A stretch of DNA of 64,000 nt from Undaria pinnatifida (Eukaryota; Sar; Phaeophyceae; Laminariales; Alariaceae): contig JABAKD010000002.1 of assembly GCA_012845835.1 (NCBI GenBank), positions 23,093,518-23,157,517 of the forward strand, in the 5' to 3' direction. The notes under the pieces are model-generated. The model searched no databases and had not been told where the DNA came from. It saw only the letters and a list, made by a program, of their open reading frames with translations. This document shows positions 11,836-25,000 of the stretch, in pieces. The stretch's first letter is position 1. Each line of letters opens with the position of its first letter. A program made the position numbers and the translations under genes.

Positions 11836-12984
11836 TAGTTTGCAGTGGTTGGGGGGGGTGGCCTGTTGTGCATATTCGCAAAACGTATTAATGTACGACG
11901 AGAAAACTGCTTCGGGGGGATAAAAACGAAGTTGCGAGGGTCGTTTGGGAATTTCAACGTTCCCCCTCGCGGCTTTTGTCAAGTATTGTTAAATGCATAT
12001 TTATCTCTGGAGATAGACATGCAACAACCAACCTTGACAACTATGGGTTGTAGTGGTATCATAATACACTTATAATACCGTTACTGTTCATAGTTTGACT
12101 ATGGGTGTATTCATTATTTTGCTACACTGTGTGGGTTGAAATAGAAATACTTCGCGAGGCTAGGGTTGAAGCCTTGAAATAAAAGTTTATAAGAAGGTTT
12201 TGTATGTTTGATTAGCCTGCTTATTGAATACTTTGGTGTGGACGAAGTAGTGGGAGGTTTAACGCGACAGATATTGCAGTATTATATGATACTTTTCATG
12301 TGTTTAAACCTGTGGCATGTATTGGGGCGGAGAAAAGGAGTTTAAACCTGTGGCATAGTTATGTTTAATCGGCTAGGAAGGGAGGGAGGGGCGCGGGGGA
12401 GGGGGGTAAATCCGGTGCTTTGTCTGTTGTCTATCTGCTGGGTCCGAATTTCCTACCATTGGACGGCTACATTAGCCTTTCGTAGCAATGTTATTGGCGC
12501 GGCACAACACGTGAATCACAGTACTACATACTGTATAATTTGTTTGTGATGGAGCGCTCTTCTTATGATGTTGCCATATTCAATCCCCATCATTTTTTCG
12601 TTTCCGCTTTTTGACGCCGCGGGATGTGGTGCTTTAGGGAGCGGTCGTTCTCGTAGAGGACTCTAGGCTCCCGGTTCTGTGTTTTGAAATTGCCGAACGT
12701 CAATCATTATGAAGAGCCATTGTCGATGGCAGGTCTCATAGACCGGGCGTTTGTTAGCGCGTCCTCATGGTTGGCATGTGTGATCGGAGATTGACGGTAT
12801 CTACGTACCCTGTCCTCCACAGCAGTAGTCTTATTCCGTTTTTTTGCCGGCCTAGTAGACCGGACGCGTATTTTTTCTTGTTGTTTATTTTCGCCGTGAT
12901 GTGTTGTAGCTGGCCTTACCTCGCCACACTCCCCTGCTGACGAGTCCACGTAACGTATTACGTACGTATTATTCTACTCCATCC

Positions 12985-13065
12985 AGAGGTGACTGGAGCC
13001 TGTGTCCTGTGACCACGGACTTGAATATGCGAGTTAATGTGAGAACACAACAACAACCTTTGTTT
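12985..13065 (+). repeat. GACTGGAGCC short dispersed repeat with CAA tail
   Basis: GTGACTGGAGCCTGTGTCCT, then GTGACC.CGGACTTG, TATGCGAGTTA.TGTGA and a short CAA run. The same order occurs at 62625-62700, where the CAA run has grown into a long array, and in reverse at 14283-14340. Confidence 0.65.
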
Positions 13066-13269
13066 TGTTTTTTTCCCTCTCTCTCCATGTATTTTTTCTC
13101 TCTTGTGCTCTTTGAGATTCGCGTTTTACGTACGGAGTAAAATATTAGAGTCGTGTTTTTCACTTTAAAACAGACATTTTCACTCACATCGACCACGAAG
13201 TGATCCAGGGCCCGCGTGCGGGTGCACGACATACGACGCGCGTGCTACATACAATAGAGGCGGCACTTT

Positions 13270-13450
13270 TCGTCAGAATATTTTTTCTGGATGACGGGGG
13301 AAATAGGGTCATTTTTTGGCATGATTCTCGTTGTGTACCTCGGCCATGTGGGATTTTTCATCCGGTGTACGGTAGTAGTAGCAGTTTTAATTTTGTCCAA
13401 ATCAGTTTTTGGGAGAGGTGTCTTGAGCTCCGAAATTTAGGAACACACCT
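13270..13450 (+). repeat. Dispersed repeat with TTTTTGGGAGAGGTGTCTTGA block (family C)
   Basis: Contains GATTCTCGTTGTGTACCT.GGCC, TTTTTCATC.G, TAGCAGTTTTAATTTT, TCCAAATCAGTTTTTGGGAG and GTCTTGAGCTCC.AAATT. The same order is found at 28190-28385 and, in reverse, at 57560-57780 and 58720-59040. Non-coding. Confidence 0.6.
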
Positions 13451-13754
13451 CAGAAAAAAAAAGTGGTGCAAAACTCTTGTCATCGAGGCGCCACGCGTCG
13501 TACTTGCTCTGGCTATTCTTCTCTTTCGGGGCTTCCGATCGGACGGGGTAGTAAGGGATGTATCTCCGAACTGCGACGTAAGGAGCTGTGCCTCAACGCG
13601 CACAGCATGATGCCACTTACTACTCTTGTGTTGCACTGACTGCTGCACGCTCTTTCTATTCATAATTTAGTAGCTCTTTTACTTGATTTTTAAGTTTGAT
13701 AGCATTTGCGCTGTACTAAATAGTAGTAGGAGCGAAACCTTTCTTTTCCTTTTC

Positions 13755-14065
13755 TCGCACACATCTACTTTCCAGCTTCTGGACAAACCGTGGTCACAGG
13801 TAGGTGTCGTCCCTTCTTCCCCCCGGTTCTTGTCTTCAATCTTCATCGCGCATATCGGGTTCGGCAATCCCACGGCTCGTCGATTTTTCAACGAGTGTTG
13901 CTAACTCACGCTCTCGCGTTTTCCGCAAGTCAATTTGTGCACAAGAAAAAGTCCCGACGAATTTATTCGAGTGTGCACTCGGGGGGACTCGAACTCACGA
14001 AACTGATATATACCAGGCTCGACGATAACCTGATACGCCACTGGGGCGACCGGCTAATATTACAT
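13755..14065 (-). repeat. tRNA-derived SINE-like element (family A), full copy
   Basis: Read on the minus strand, the head resembles a tRNA gene: an A-box-like GCCCCAGTGGCG and, about 50 bases on, a B-box-like GAGTTCGAGTCCC, the internal promoter elements of RNA polymerase III. A tRNA-unrelated body follows and ends at CACCTGTGACCACGG, TTGTCCAGAAGCTGGAAAGT. The head does not fold into a complete cloverleaf by eye, so this is not a functional tRNA gene. Related copies are at 5755, 49312, 50290 and 54800. Confidence 0.6.
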
Positions 14066-14282
14066 ACTAGCTCAACGCATGAAGGAGACGAACTTGGTTG
14101 CTAAACCGAGAACCCCCCCCCCCTCCCGGGTCTTTTCGTCTGCACGTATTAAGTGCGTACAGCGTCGTGTGCATTGGAAGTCGGAAACGCCCTGCCGTAG
14201 AAAGATATACCTGCTCGACGTCGTAAGAAAAACCACATAGTCTGCACGCTCATACAACATATTGTAGTTCGTCAACACGTGC

Positions 14283-14340
14283 AGTTCTCACATTAACAAT
14301 CGAGTCCGTCGTCACAGGACAGGCTCCAGTCACTTTGGGG
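14283..14340 (-). repeat. GACTGGAGCC short repeat, reverse copy
   Basis: Reverse complement of the 12985-13065 block: AGTGACTGGAGCCTGTCCTG, then GTGACGACGGACTCG, then TTAATGTGAGAAC, here without a CAA array. The next 1.4 kb, to about 15700, is unique sequence with short frame-broken ORFs; I see no gene I can support there. Confidence 0.55.
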
Positions 14341-15784
14341 CTGAGGAATACCGCAGGCAAATACACTAGCAAACCAAAAGTGGCACACGCATAATATTTT
14401 ACAGCTGAGGCAATCAATTCAAGCACCCGCCAAAAAAAATACTTCGTATAAACAAATAAAATAAGGAATCAGCCTACGTACGCGTGCCAGGCTGACCATG
14501 CCTGATGTACGGCAACAAACAAAGGCTGTTCGAGCCTGCCAGCTGTTCAAAACGACCAAATCACCACCCACCACCGCTCGCTGTGTTGGACCACCCATGC
14601 ATCCACGTGATTGGAACGCTGCCAGCTGCCAGATAGGAATGGCAAATCTCAAACGGTTGACGAAATGTATTCGATCCGATAGATATACCTCTTGCGGAAG
14701 GCCGGTACTAATGGAAAGCCGATAGTTTGACCAAAAAGTTTCGAAACTTGTTTGCTGATACATGACCAGCATTGTCGCTATGGGGAAAAACGATTAAAAT
14801 AATGTTCTGGCTCTTTTGTTGTCATGCGACCCAATTGGTCAATTTTCATCAAGCCTCGATCAATAATGCCCACCAAACACGATTGACTTTCGATCTCGAG
14901 ATAGGGACAACCCACGACCACTGCTCTTTGTTCCGGACAAGGTCACATGACTGTACGTGACAGCGCTGAAGAGTAAATGTTGATCCATGCCCTAGGACGT
15001 GAGAGATTGCTTGTGTTGTCGTGTGGTATTCCGTCCAATCCGCTTGAAATTCCATGTTTCGCCCGTTGAGAGACGCTAGAGTTGTTGTCTCAGTTTTCTA
15101 CGCACCAGCCGCCAAAATGTATTTTTAACAGAAGCCTGATCGGCGTTCGCCACACATCACCGACCACAAAGCGAGCACTGTACACCGAGCGAGGGTCGGG
15201 GCCCCTAACGAGCACGCCACGTTCAGATTTCACGATGCTGTCGTTGATTTCGTCGAACGAAGTGTGTGGAGCACACGAAATCATGCCGTGTCCAATCCAA
15301 GACCTGCTTGACAATTTCTCACGCAGATGTTGGAAAAGATCGCCGCGAGAAGTCGATTTTTATCGGAGAACTGGAAAGTCCCAAAAAACAATTCTACAAA
15401 ATTGGGCCCTAGGCGAGCGTTCCGGCAAAGTTTGGCTGGGATCTTCGATAATGTAACATTTAAAAAAAACTATTGGCGTTCCATTAGCACCGGCCGAAGA
15501 AGACGTGCGTGTGACACGCATGATACGTACAACGCAAACCAGAACGAGCCCGACCACCGTACACTATCAATCGCATACGTAGTGCCGCCCCTACACACTA
15601 CTCCGCAATATTTAAAATCAAAAAGCCTCTCGATCGCGCAAAACAGCACAAACGCACTGCTATTAAATGTAGAGCTGTAGCCTCTACCGTACCGAAGCAC
15701 TTGGGCGTTCAACTGGAGTATACCACAGGATTCCACACCCTACGAATGTTCCATTTACTGCCGCAGTGACTACCGGACTGCCCT

Positions 15785-18700
15785 CTATCTGTAGGACGCG
15801 CACACCGCTTGCATGTTGTTCAGCGATCCTAGCTGCTCGTCTCCCGGTGCCAGGCACAATTCCAGCGACACCCTCGCTTTCTGACAAGCCGCCATGCACC
15901 GCTCCGCCCAGCCCGCGTTGAAGCACACCTCCGCTAGTTTAAGATACTCAAAGCCCAACTCGCGGTCCTCGAGCGCGAAATTATTCGCCAACACATCGAT
16001 CGCGCGCGTGAGCGCCTCAGCAGCACCGGCAAAGTTGCCGTCCACGGCGAGGAGCCTGGCGTGCGTATCGTGCGCGATACTTCTCCGCCTCGCTCGGCAC
16101 GACAAGCGGCGATCGCGCCAGCTAGCGCACCTATGAACGAGCGCCGCGGCTACAGCCGTCGCCGACACTACTACCTCGGCCGACGACTCGGAGGCGTTGG
16201 GGGAGACACGTCCTGGCGCCGGCCTGCTGCTGCTGCTTTTAGTGTTCCTGTGTTGATGATGACGAGATAATTCCTTCTGGTCGCTTTGACCCTCCGAATA
16301 AGCGACCGCAGCCGTCGCCTCCTCCCACAGACGGTGGTCCTCTCCATCCTCAGTGAGCAGCTCGTCAACTAAAGCGGGCGGCACAACAGCCCCGCAACAA
16401 TCGCACCACAGCGCTCTCTGTGACGACGAGGAGACCGGCGCAACAGCAGCTCTAGCAAATGCGTCGATTTCCTCATGAATCTGACCATGGAGGCGTGTTT
16501 TTTGTGGCGGGGGGGGTATTCCTAAGAGCAATGTGCCAGGGCAGTCGCTCTCCATGCACGCGAACTCAGTCATTGTGGAACGGGCCGCGGCTCCATCGTG
16601 TGGGCTGGTTCTCTCGTTGCTTCGGTGGAAGTTGTTCATCTCTGGGCTGCACGCCGAGCAGTTGCACGTGAAAAAGTATGTCTTCTGCAACACAGCCCGG
16701 CGCTCGTAAGCCGACGCCACCTGCAGGAAGGTTCGGGCAAAGGAAAAACAAAAAAGAGTAAGGCCTGGGATGATACCGGCGACTGATAGAGCTTGAAACG
16801 GCGACCAAGGCACCCACGGGGGAAAACCTGCAGGAGCGACCGTACGCCAACCCGCGCTGCAACCCAAGTGGTGTCGAGTTACTCATCGATCCGATAAATC
16901 GACACCCGGTTTCCCATCAGTCATCCTCCAGATGACCGCGACGAGACCACCCCCGGCTAAGATGAAGTTGAAGCGAATAAAAAAGGGGGAAATGCGGAAG
17001 ACAGGGTCCGACATACCTATTGTAGATCGTGCAGCTCGTGCCGTAGTTGCTGAAGCTACGGCTCTGCATAACGCGGGCGCATTAGAAATCGGAACCGGAA
17101 GCAAGCGTTCTAGGCAGAAAGTGTAACGATTTAAGCACCAGCGGGGAAAACACGACTAACCTAAAGCACCCTCCCAGCACCCAGGTCATGCATCATATGA
17201 GTACCCCCCCCCCAGTAACCCCTCTTAATATATATAATAGTTGGCCTCGGTTGGCACCGACGCTGTAAAACATTATTTGTATATTGGGGTTGGCGTTGGT
17301 TGGCAACGACGCTGTAAAATATGCCAATCACTGCGTGAGCTAGACAACCAGCGGGGTACCGTTTTCTTTTTTTCTCTTTTTTTTTTGCGGTCACCATGAC
17401 GGTTGTCTATTAATAGTTAGATAGATCATATTTTGCGGGGTGGAGAACCCTAACTCCACACATGGGGAATTTTCGCATCACGTAGTGTGAATGAATATGG
17501 TGAGGCACCCACGACGCAGTTACATAGCTATACCCATTGCTGTCTCTGGAGTGGCCTCACCACAAAACCAAGTAACTCATTGGCGCTGTCATCCATAAGC
17601 AAAAAAGTAGGCACAAGGTGCCGAAGTCCGTCTTACGAGCGGTTCTTGGATGGATGCAGTTCACCCTTCATGCGACTCGCCGAACACCTCACGGCGCTTC
17701 GCGCTTGTGCAAGCAATGTCTGCCTGGTTGGTGAAAACCCGATGTGCTCCGTCCCGGCATAGAAGGGATGCAAGGGTCTACGGCCATACGACTACGGCCA
17801 TGCACAAACTGAGTACACCCCCCCCCAGTAACGTCATTCGAGGAATAGCGACCGCAAACGCTACGCCACCCTTGCGTAAGAATGCCTCAGGGCAGCAAAC
17901 GCATCGCTTGGCCTTACCTTCGATGCCAACGGTCCGTACGAGATAGTGACAGGCTCCCCTTTTTTTATAGGTCGTGTCGCCACCACACGCAATTCCTTTC
18001 CGTTGAATGTCACCAAGGCGTTGGGGGCGCAGGAATGATTGAACATTGCCGTTTCGAGGAAAAGACCGACACCCAGTTTGGTGTGGGTCATCGACCGCAT
18101 GTTACCAACCGTTGCCTCGGAGCAGCGGAGAGTCGATATGTCGAAGGCGTTCGTGTCGATCTGCTGTATACATACGTACAAGAACGAGGGAGTCAAGGAA
18201 TCGCCACGTCGTTTTCGAAACCCCGGTGGTACGTTTCGGTCTTGCCAGGATAATTCGAGGGCTACCGCTCGCCAGCGACTAGAAACGGGTTGTCATCGGC
18301 GTCATTTTTGTTAAACCGACTGCGATAGTTTCAAGGTGAGGCGTGACGGAAACGCTGCCAACTATTCCGCGGAGAGCGCTCTAGCAGTTTTGAACGTCAA
18401 ACAAAGCTCTGACACTCTTGCCGCAGAGCCTTCTAGTCACCTTGAACAATGATGTGACCACCTCCGCTGCAAGCGCTCCGCAACCTCCACGACCTGAATG
18501 GAGCTTCCGCTCCCCCGCACCAACGCTCTCAGCATCAACACCCGGGCAGCCACCGCTGGCAAGAACTGCGGCAATTGCCGCTTCGGTCTCCATTACATTA
18601 CGTTCCCACGGAGGCCGCAAGATGTATTGCTCTTCAAGGTCGGCCAGGTTTATCGAAGGCGTGGCATCGCGGACTGTCGTGGACGAAACGTTAGATCCAT

Positions 18701-19874
18701 CGCCAGTCACGACAGAGGCGGCTGCGTCGTCACCCCCCAGTAGCTCGTCTTGCTTCGCTCGTCGCAAAGCACGCAGCGCCGCTTGACACGTGGGGGAGAT
18801 GGCGGAGATGGCTGGTTCAAGCGGGGCTCCGGACGCATCGACGCATTCGCTGCCGTGCCACGTCCGGCAAGCATATATCGCACACGCAATGCTGCAGAAG
18901 GCCACCGAGCCGCAGTCGGGGCAAAGAGTCGCGGCACCCGCCACCTGTGGTCCGGACATATGTGATGAAACAGGGACTCAAGATGAGGAATTCAGATGCT
19001 GTGGGACAGCAGTATCGCCATTACATATCATAGAACAACCATTCGATCTGCAGAGTTACTATGTTAGGGCCAGGTCTGATGGCTGTTGTGCAATAAGCCA
19101 TGTATTCCAAGTTCCGAGCGGCCGATCCTGCTACCATTCTCCTGGCGAAACAATCACGGTTCGAAGGTCTTATTTCCCGACCCAAAACAGCTCAAACAGA
19201 GTCGGGTCGTGCAATACTGTCAGTTTTCTACACGCATGAACAACGAGAATATACGAATACTCGTACGCAACAGTCACCTTTGAGCTTGGTACATTCAATA
19301 CGAACGCTCCTCATAAAAAATGAATCATGGCCAACACATCATGCGCACACCACCCGCACGAGTGCAGCATCGGGGAGTGGGTTATTCGCTTCGGCATTGC
19401 AACTTGAGCCGTGTTCTAGCATCGCAGGCCGTAACACACCTCACGTAGGCACTCCGCGCAGGTGTTCCTAGCGAATTCAGGCTGCAGGCTCCACGCGTAT
19501 GGGCGTTCTATCAAAAGCACGGTGCGCGCGGGTATCGCCGCGGCGCCGGCCACGAGATGCCTCCCTTGACCCTCCGCGGACACCAACGACAGTAAGCCGC
19601 TTCGAAAGATGGTCAGCACGTCATTCGACGTGTCACCGCTGCCGCCGCTGCTGCTGCTGCCGTCGCCGCTGCTGTTGTCATTCTTATTTTTATCGGCAGT
19701 CGCCGCGCCCGTCGCGTCTTTGCGCGATCGGCGACGACCATTGCTAGTGGCAGCGGCATACTTGGCATCGGCGTTGCCTGAAGGCGACGTCCACCGGACG
19801 AGGACCGGGCGGTGCTTCGAAAGCGACCAGGCCTTCCTCTCCGCGTTCTCACGCGTGGCCGTTCGACATTTCAT
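15785..19874 (-). CDS. SET and MYND domain protein (SMYD-like lysine methyltransferase), four exons
   Basis: Minus-strand exons 19440-19874, 18441-18944, 17918-18163 and 15785-16720 all have GT-AG borders and join in phase 0 to about 706 residues. A MYND zinc finger spans the first splice: C139-x2-C142, C153-x2-C156, C162, C166, then H175 and C179. The SET domain is split around it, as in SMYD proteins: GRHLVAGAAAIPARTVLL before, and NHSC (355-358) plus YG (389-390) after. The post-SET cysteines are C414, C416 and C419. The C-terminal third has helical TPR-like sequence (about 600-690). Known SMYD enzymes transfer methyl from S-adenosylmethionine to protein lysines; the substrate here is unknown. 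The start is uncertain: the frame is open upstream without ATG and an acceptor-like CTGGCAG lies at 19915, so an upstream exon is possible. Asn/Ser/Gly-rich insertions enlarge it. The last intron holds a dispersed repeat. Confidence 0.88.
17190..17860 (+). repeat. About 620-bp dispersed repeat, copy 1 (in SMYD intron)
   Basis: Matches 32255-32880 along its whole length: CCTCGGTTGGCACCGACGC, TATTGGGGTTGGCGTTGGT, CACTGCGTGAGCTAG, ACCCACGACGCAGTTACATA, then a core of about 220 bp (AGTTCACCCTTCATGCGACT, TGTCTGCCTGGTTGGTGAAA, CTCCGTCCCGGCATAG, ATACGACTACGGCCATGC) ending in a C run. The core alone also occurs at 58245-58470 and in reverse at 35735-35950. It lies wholly in the 1197-bp last intron of the SMYD gene. 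Confidence 0.8.
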
Positions 19875-20249
19875 GTGCGCCTCGTAGTCGTCCTTTTGTG
19901 CTGTTTGTTCTGCCAGGTGCGATACCACGGGCGACGGCGGAAGCGGGGTCGCACGGAAAGAACTTCATATTTTTAAAGCGGTTTCGGCAGGGCACACTAT
20001 TAATAATACAATTGCTACAACACGTCTATACGCATCATTCATGCGTGATGATTTATGTACCATGTCCTATTAATAACGGCGGTGGCTTGCAAAAATAGGT
20101 AACATCAACCACCGGCGCTCGCAGTCAACTTCAATTAATACTAATGGCTAGAGCTTTAACAGGTACCTGGTAGGTAACATCAACAGCAACACCACCAGTA
20201 TGATAATCATAGTAACAGAAACACAACATCATACAGCAGAGACAACACG

Positions 20250-20450
20250 TGGGTACAAACAAGTCTGGGATACAGGAGTCCAAGGTTGCAACGGGAAATG
20301 GAAACATGCCGCAGAGTGAAGTCAAGAGTTACAGCAGCGTCTGGGACACAGCAGCCCAAGGTTGCAATGGGAAACGGAAACATGCTGCAGAATGCAGGAC
20401 CCAGTCTATAGTCTATATATTTATGCTGCAGAACTCTGCACTGCAGAGTG
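20250..20450 (+). repeat. Short tandem duplication, about 76-bp unit
   Basis: CTGGGATACAGGAGTCCAAG is followed by GTTGCAACGGGAAATGGAAA and CATGCCGCAGAGTGAAGTCA, then repeated from CTGGGACACAGCAGCCCAAG onward; the last part of the unit recurs once more near 20445. The surrounding region 19930-21990 shows no supported gene. It separates the 5' ends of the divergent SMYD and CDP-DAG synthase genes and so should hold both promoters, but I recognise no promoter motif. Confidence 0.6.
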
Positions 20451-22014
20451 AAGTCATTAGTGACAGCAAGACAGAAGCGTCAAGAGTGCACGTGCAAGAG
20501 TCGTCGAACTCACGGCTGACGTCCTTAAATTTTTGTATAAAAAAGAGTGGTAGCAGCACTAGGTACGATGTTACCCAGTGCTTGCATCGTGATCGACGCG
20601 TCTGCAAGCTAAGCAAAGAGTGCTTCGCCTCCTTCTCTGCCAAGCGCCTATTTATTATAGTCTACAAGACACCATCAGGCACCAGACAAGGGGCGCCCGT
20701 ACACTGGGTATTGGATGCACGGTACCCCGGCACACCGGTGCAGCACCAGTGCATGTCGTTGAACAGACGATAACTTGCTGCGTACAAGTACCAGGTATGA
20801 ACTCATTGTATCAACCTTCTTGTTGTTGGATCACTACTTGTAATAATTAATCCTATTCCTTTTCTGCAACATACCAGAGCGCAACCCACCCCTTCTTGAC
20901 TGGTCATCATGTTCGTGAGACGCCACAGAAACTAGCAGATTCGCCAACACACTTGTCGATATTCCAGCCATGGAGATTTCTCGCTATAGCGAGCCAGAGA
21001 GCGGCACTCATATGCCCCCTGTACCACGCACGAGCAACAGGTCGTAGCAAGCGAGCTAGCAGCTAGCAACCAGACTTCGACAAGGGTTTCAACACGTTGG
21101 AACGGCTTTAGGTTTGGGGGATGATAATGGCAGCCAGAGAAAGAGGTGGGGAGTGGGAAGTGGGAGAGGCAATTTTCAATTTTTCACATTTTTTTTTTTG
21201 TTCGAAAAGCGTGGCAGAGGGTTGGCTCTGCACGCGGGTCCCAGTGCCCTGTGAAAATACGAAAATAGACAGCAGCAAGCAGCGTACGTAGTACAAAGAA
21301 TGTTGTCGAATCTAAACAACTGGCTGGCGGTTTTGTCGGCGTATTTGACAGACAAAACGATACTATTATAACTACTACCGCCATACATCTCGGATAATAA
21401 TGTTACTACAACAGTGTTGTGCAGCACTCCTAGTAGTAGTAGTCTGCAACGCGCATACTACGCGAAGAATGATCTTCAGTTTTAAGGGTAAAATACTTTC
21501 TTTACGCAATAAATCGAGGGCTCCCCCCTGTACTCGGCTCTACAATAAGAATGATCATCATGTTACCTTTAGTCTAGATCTGTGCGTATGTATGTTCGTT
21601 AAGAGGACAAATGTCTTGGAATTAGAGTTGGAAAAATCTTGCAGTGGTGAGAAAAGGAATAATGAGTCACACTTCACGCCTTGCCTACACAAATAACACA
21701 ACAGATAATAAGCACAGTTCTCGGGGACTCAGAGCAAAGAAGCGTTGCATGAATAATCCCTGACTCGGGCTGGTGCTTTACTCGCTTCAACTTGCTTAGC
21801 GTGCGCGTCGCCGAGTCCATCGTCCATTTACTTATAATTTTTTTTTCGCATGGGTAGGACCCGCAGCCCCGGGCAGAAACGCCGTGAAAATAATACGAAA
21901 TATTTTCCTCAATTTTTATTTCTTTTTTTGCGCCGCTATTAAAAAGTTGCCGAGAGCCCTTCTGGTCCAGCCCCCTGTGCTTTCTGCCCGTTGCGCGTCG
22001 CTTGCGTTGCTTCC

Positions 22015-25000
22015 ATGACGACCCGTCGCCGTCGAAGAGCGGCAGTGGATTCTTCAGACGATGATGACGACGATGCACCGTCACCGTGCACGTCCAATCT
22101 ATCGGGAAACGCGTTCTCCACGTCTGACCCTGTCAACAATGTGGCCGTTGCGGAGTCACGATTACGCAAAGTTATCGTCCGAAGCATTGTCGGAGCCGCG
22201 ATGGTGACAGGCTTTGTCGGGATCGTGTGGGCCGGCCATCTGTACCTCAGCGCTCTTGTAGTTCTGATCCAGGTGAGACAGCTCGTTGTTTTTTGCTGTT
22301 GGTGTCCCGAACGTTGATACGTACCTGGTAGCTGTTTGCAAAACGTTATTTCTGTCATCAGTCACCAGTCGAATGCTGTCCTTCTTCCACCTGGCATTGT
22401 TGGTGTGCATCTTCGCCACTGACTGCTGTATCTGCCGCTTTGTTCCTGAATCCTCCAGCGATACGAACCACGAACGCTTGTTGCGTGCTGTTGCATTTGT
22501 ACCGCGGCAATAACATTGCACTCATTGCAATCGCATTGCACTGGCTTCGTTAGACGGCCAACACGTTCGCCGATTCCTCGCGGATCGATGCACAAAAAGA
22601 AAAAGAAGAAAAAGAATAGAGCTTCTTCCATATAAACGAGCCATGTTTCCTACGGTCAGCTGCTCTACTAGACTAGACTATTAATAGTCTAATAGCTTAG
22701 GAGCCCGCTGATTTGCCTGCTGCTGTTTTTGCTCCTATCCGCAACAAACGAGAGTAACAAGCAGCTGTTTCAGTACCAGCCCTCCCTCTATATACGAAGA
22801 AATCGGGATACTGACCTGCTGTAGGCTATTAACAGGTTCTTATCGGAGAACGGGCGTGTTTCACATTTATCTCAAGTAAGATATTTTTCACGATACGCTG
22901 TATCTTGCGTTCGCTCTGGTGGTGGGTATTCGTTACTACTGCTGCTGTCGTCAACCACGTTTGCGTTGATATTACATGAAAAAAAGCTATAAAACTACCG
23001 GGAATTAACATCAAGTATAGACTAACACATCAGCAACCGACGCAGTCATAAGCAGAATAGTCAACACGTCGTAAGCAATACGAAGCCACACAATGCCAAC
23101 GCGACTGGCTTAGGCGTCGCACTATGAGGACGGGGAGAATCGCCCGCCAGGCGAGGAAGGCTCCTCGTTGAACGCGGGCCGGGCTGTTCCGATGACGCCT
23201 GCTGCTGCAGCAGCTGCATCTAACTGCTGCTGCTGCTGCTGCTGCTGCTGTTACCGAGGATGGTGTCTTTAAAAACAAGAACTCGACCGTTCCCCGGATG
23301 GTTCTTTTTCGGAGGTTTCGGCCTTCGGACGGGTCACTGAGAGTCGAGCGCGCGAGGCTGAAAATGGGCCCCCATCGTTTGGCGGCGTTCTTGACTAGAA
23401 GCTCGGTCAATCTCAAAAAGTTTAGGTATTATGATTTTTTTTTTTTTTTTTTTTTTATCCTCCGGCGGATGGGGAAAAATAAAGCTTTAGCTCACCACAC
23501 TTCCGCGTATTTTCATACGCGTCGTGTGTCGATTTAACTCAGTTGCTTTCGCAGCCCAACGCTAGCTGGCGCACCCTTCGAGTCCCATTGTAGGTATAGC
23601 GTAAGCTGTCCCTATCATTGGTCCTCGTTACAACCCCGGCAGCGCAAGCTGCCGTTGTATACGGGTGCGTGTGTATGTCGACCCGGCCTGTCCCCTGAGG
23701 GTCAGTTTCGGTGGAGATAGCCACCCGGAATGTCATCTTTCCGGGTAGTGTGGGACTTCCGCAAGCTCACCCACTAACAAAACCCCTGGCCATGGGAGAT
23801 GGCCTTCCGCCGGACTTGGTCCAGTTACGGTCCACCCTACCCATTCGGGCGTTGGTCCTCGGAATTATGATATTTGCACTATTCTACGTGTTACTACAGC
23901 AAGCAGTGCAGTTGTTAGCTTTTTTTTTCCAAGAGTTCCGGGAAACGCGGGGCCGACGTCCGATGTCACGCAGCTTGAACGTTGAGTATCGACCACTCAA
24001 CCGGCCGAACTCACATCTGACGGTGCGTAAAAACGTTTTCCGAATCTCTTTTTTTTCTCGGAGATGTCTACGATCAACCTGAGTTTCTTGGGGGGCTCTT
24101 GTGAGCGGGCCGGTGGAGTGTGGCATGGTGCGAAGTTGACACACGCCTTGGCCCATGGGCGTCTGGTGTTATTTACCTCGTATAAGTTTGTGTGGCAATT
24201 CAATGTAGAAGTGTGCAGAGAGAGACGACATCGCCACTGCTGCTGCTGTTGTGGTTAGATATATATATATCACGCTGTCACTTGCAAAATGTGGGACGGC
24301 GGTGTTGTTGCGGCATGGTGTGAAGGACAACAGATCAAACACCACTCACTCTGTGTGCTGTTTTTACTGCTGTACTTTTTGTGTGTACACTTACCTGTTG
24401 TAGTCTACGGCAGCAGTACGAAAGCTTAACATCACCCCGACGAGTCTCGGAGGGAGAACGTGAGCAAAACTAATGACGATTGCGGCACCAGCAGCATCAG
24501 GAGCATCAGCCACACGAAGCAGCCCGGGTTGCTGCGTCAGGGGATAGTATATTATAAAAAATGAAAATACACTCCAGCTGTGAGATCGAAGATTTCGTCG
24601 AAACTCATCTTTGCAAGCTGTGTGTGATACTCCGATCGCGCGTATTACGAGTTGTGTGTCCTCATTAAGGACATAGGTCGGCGACTCCCCTTACAACTAC
24701 AGTGTAGCTATCAGGGTCAACAGGGTGGTTTTAGTCAGTCTGTGCACGGAAACTATAAAACCCGTTTCTGAGGGGGACAAAATCTGACAGCTGTGGAGGG
24801 AAATGTATCCTTTTATCAAGTGAATCCTGTAAGTCGAATAACCGGTGAGGGGGGGGGCGGAGTTTTGAAGGACGTGGGGGCCTGGTTTTAATCGAAAGCG
24901 AGCGGGGTTGGAGGGGGGGGGGGGGGGGGGGGAAGGGGGGGGGGGGGCGGACGGGCGGGCAATTTGTGCATGTAGGCTATAAATCCTTTCAAGGGGATAA

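Noticed and set aside
13968-14060. Candidate tRNA gene on the minus strand
   Set aside because: A and B boxes present but no full cloverleaf; repeated at 49497-49585 within a longer shared element.
14400-15700. Series of ORFs on both strands that looked like a decayed gene
   Set aside because: Several frames give mixed-composition peptides but no motif could be followed across the breaks.
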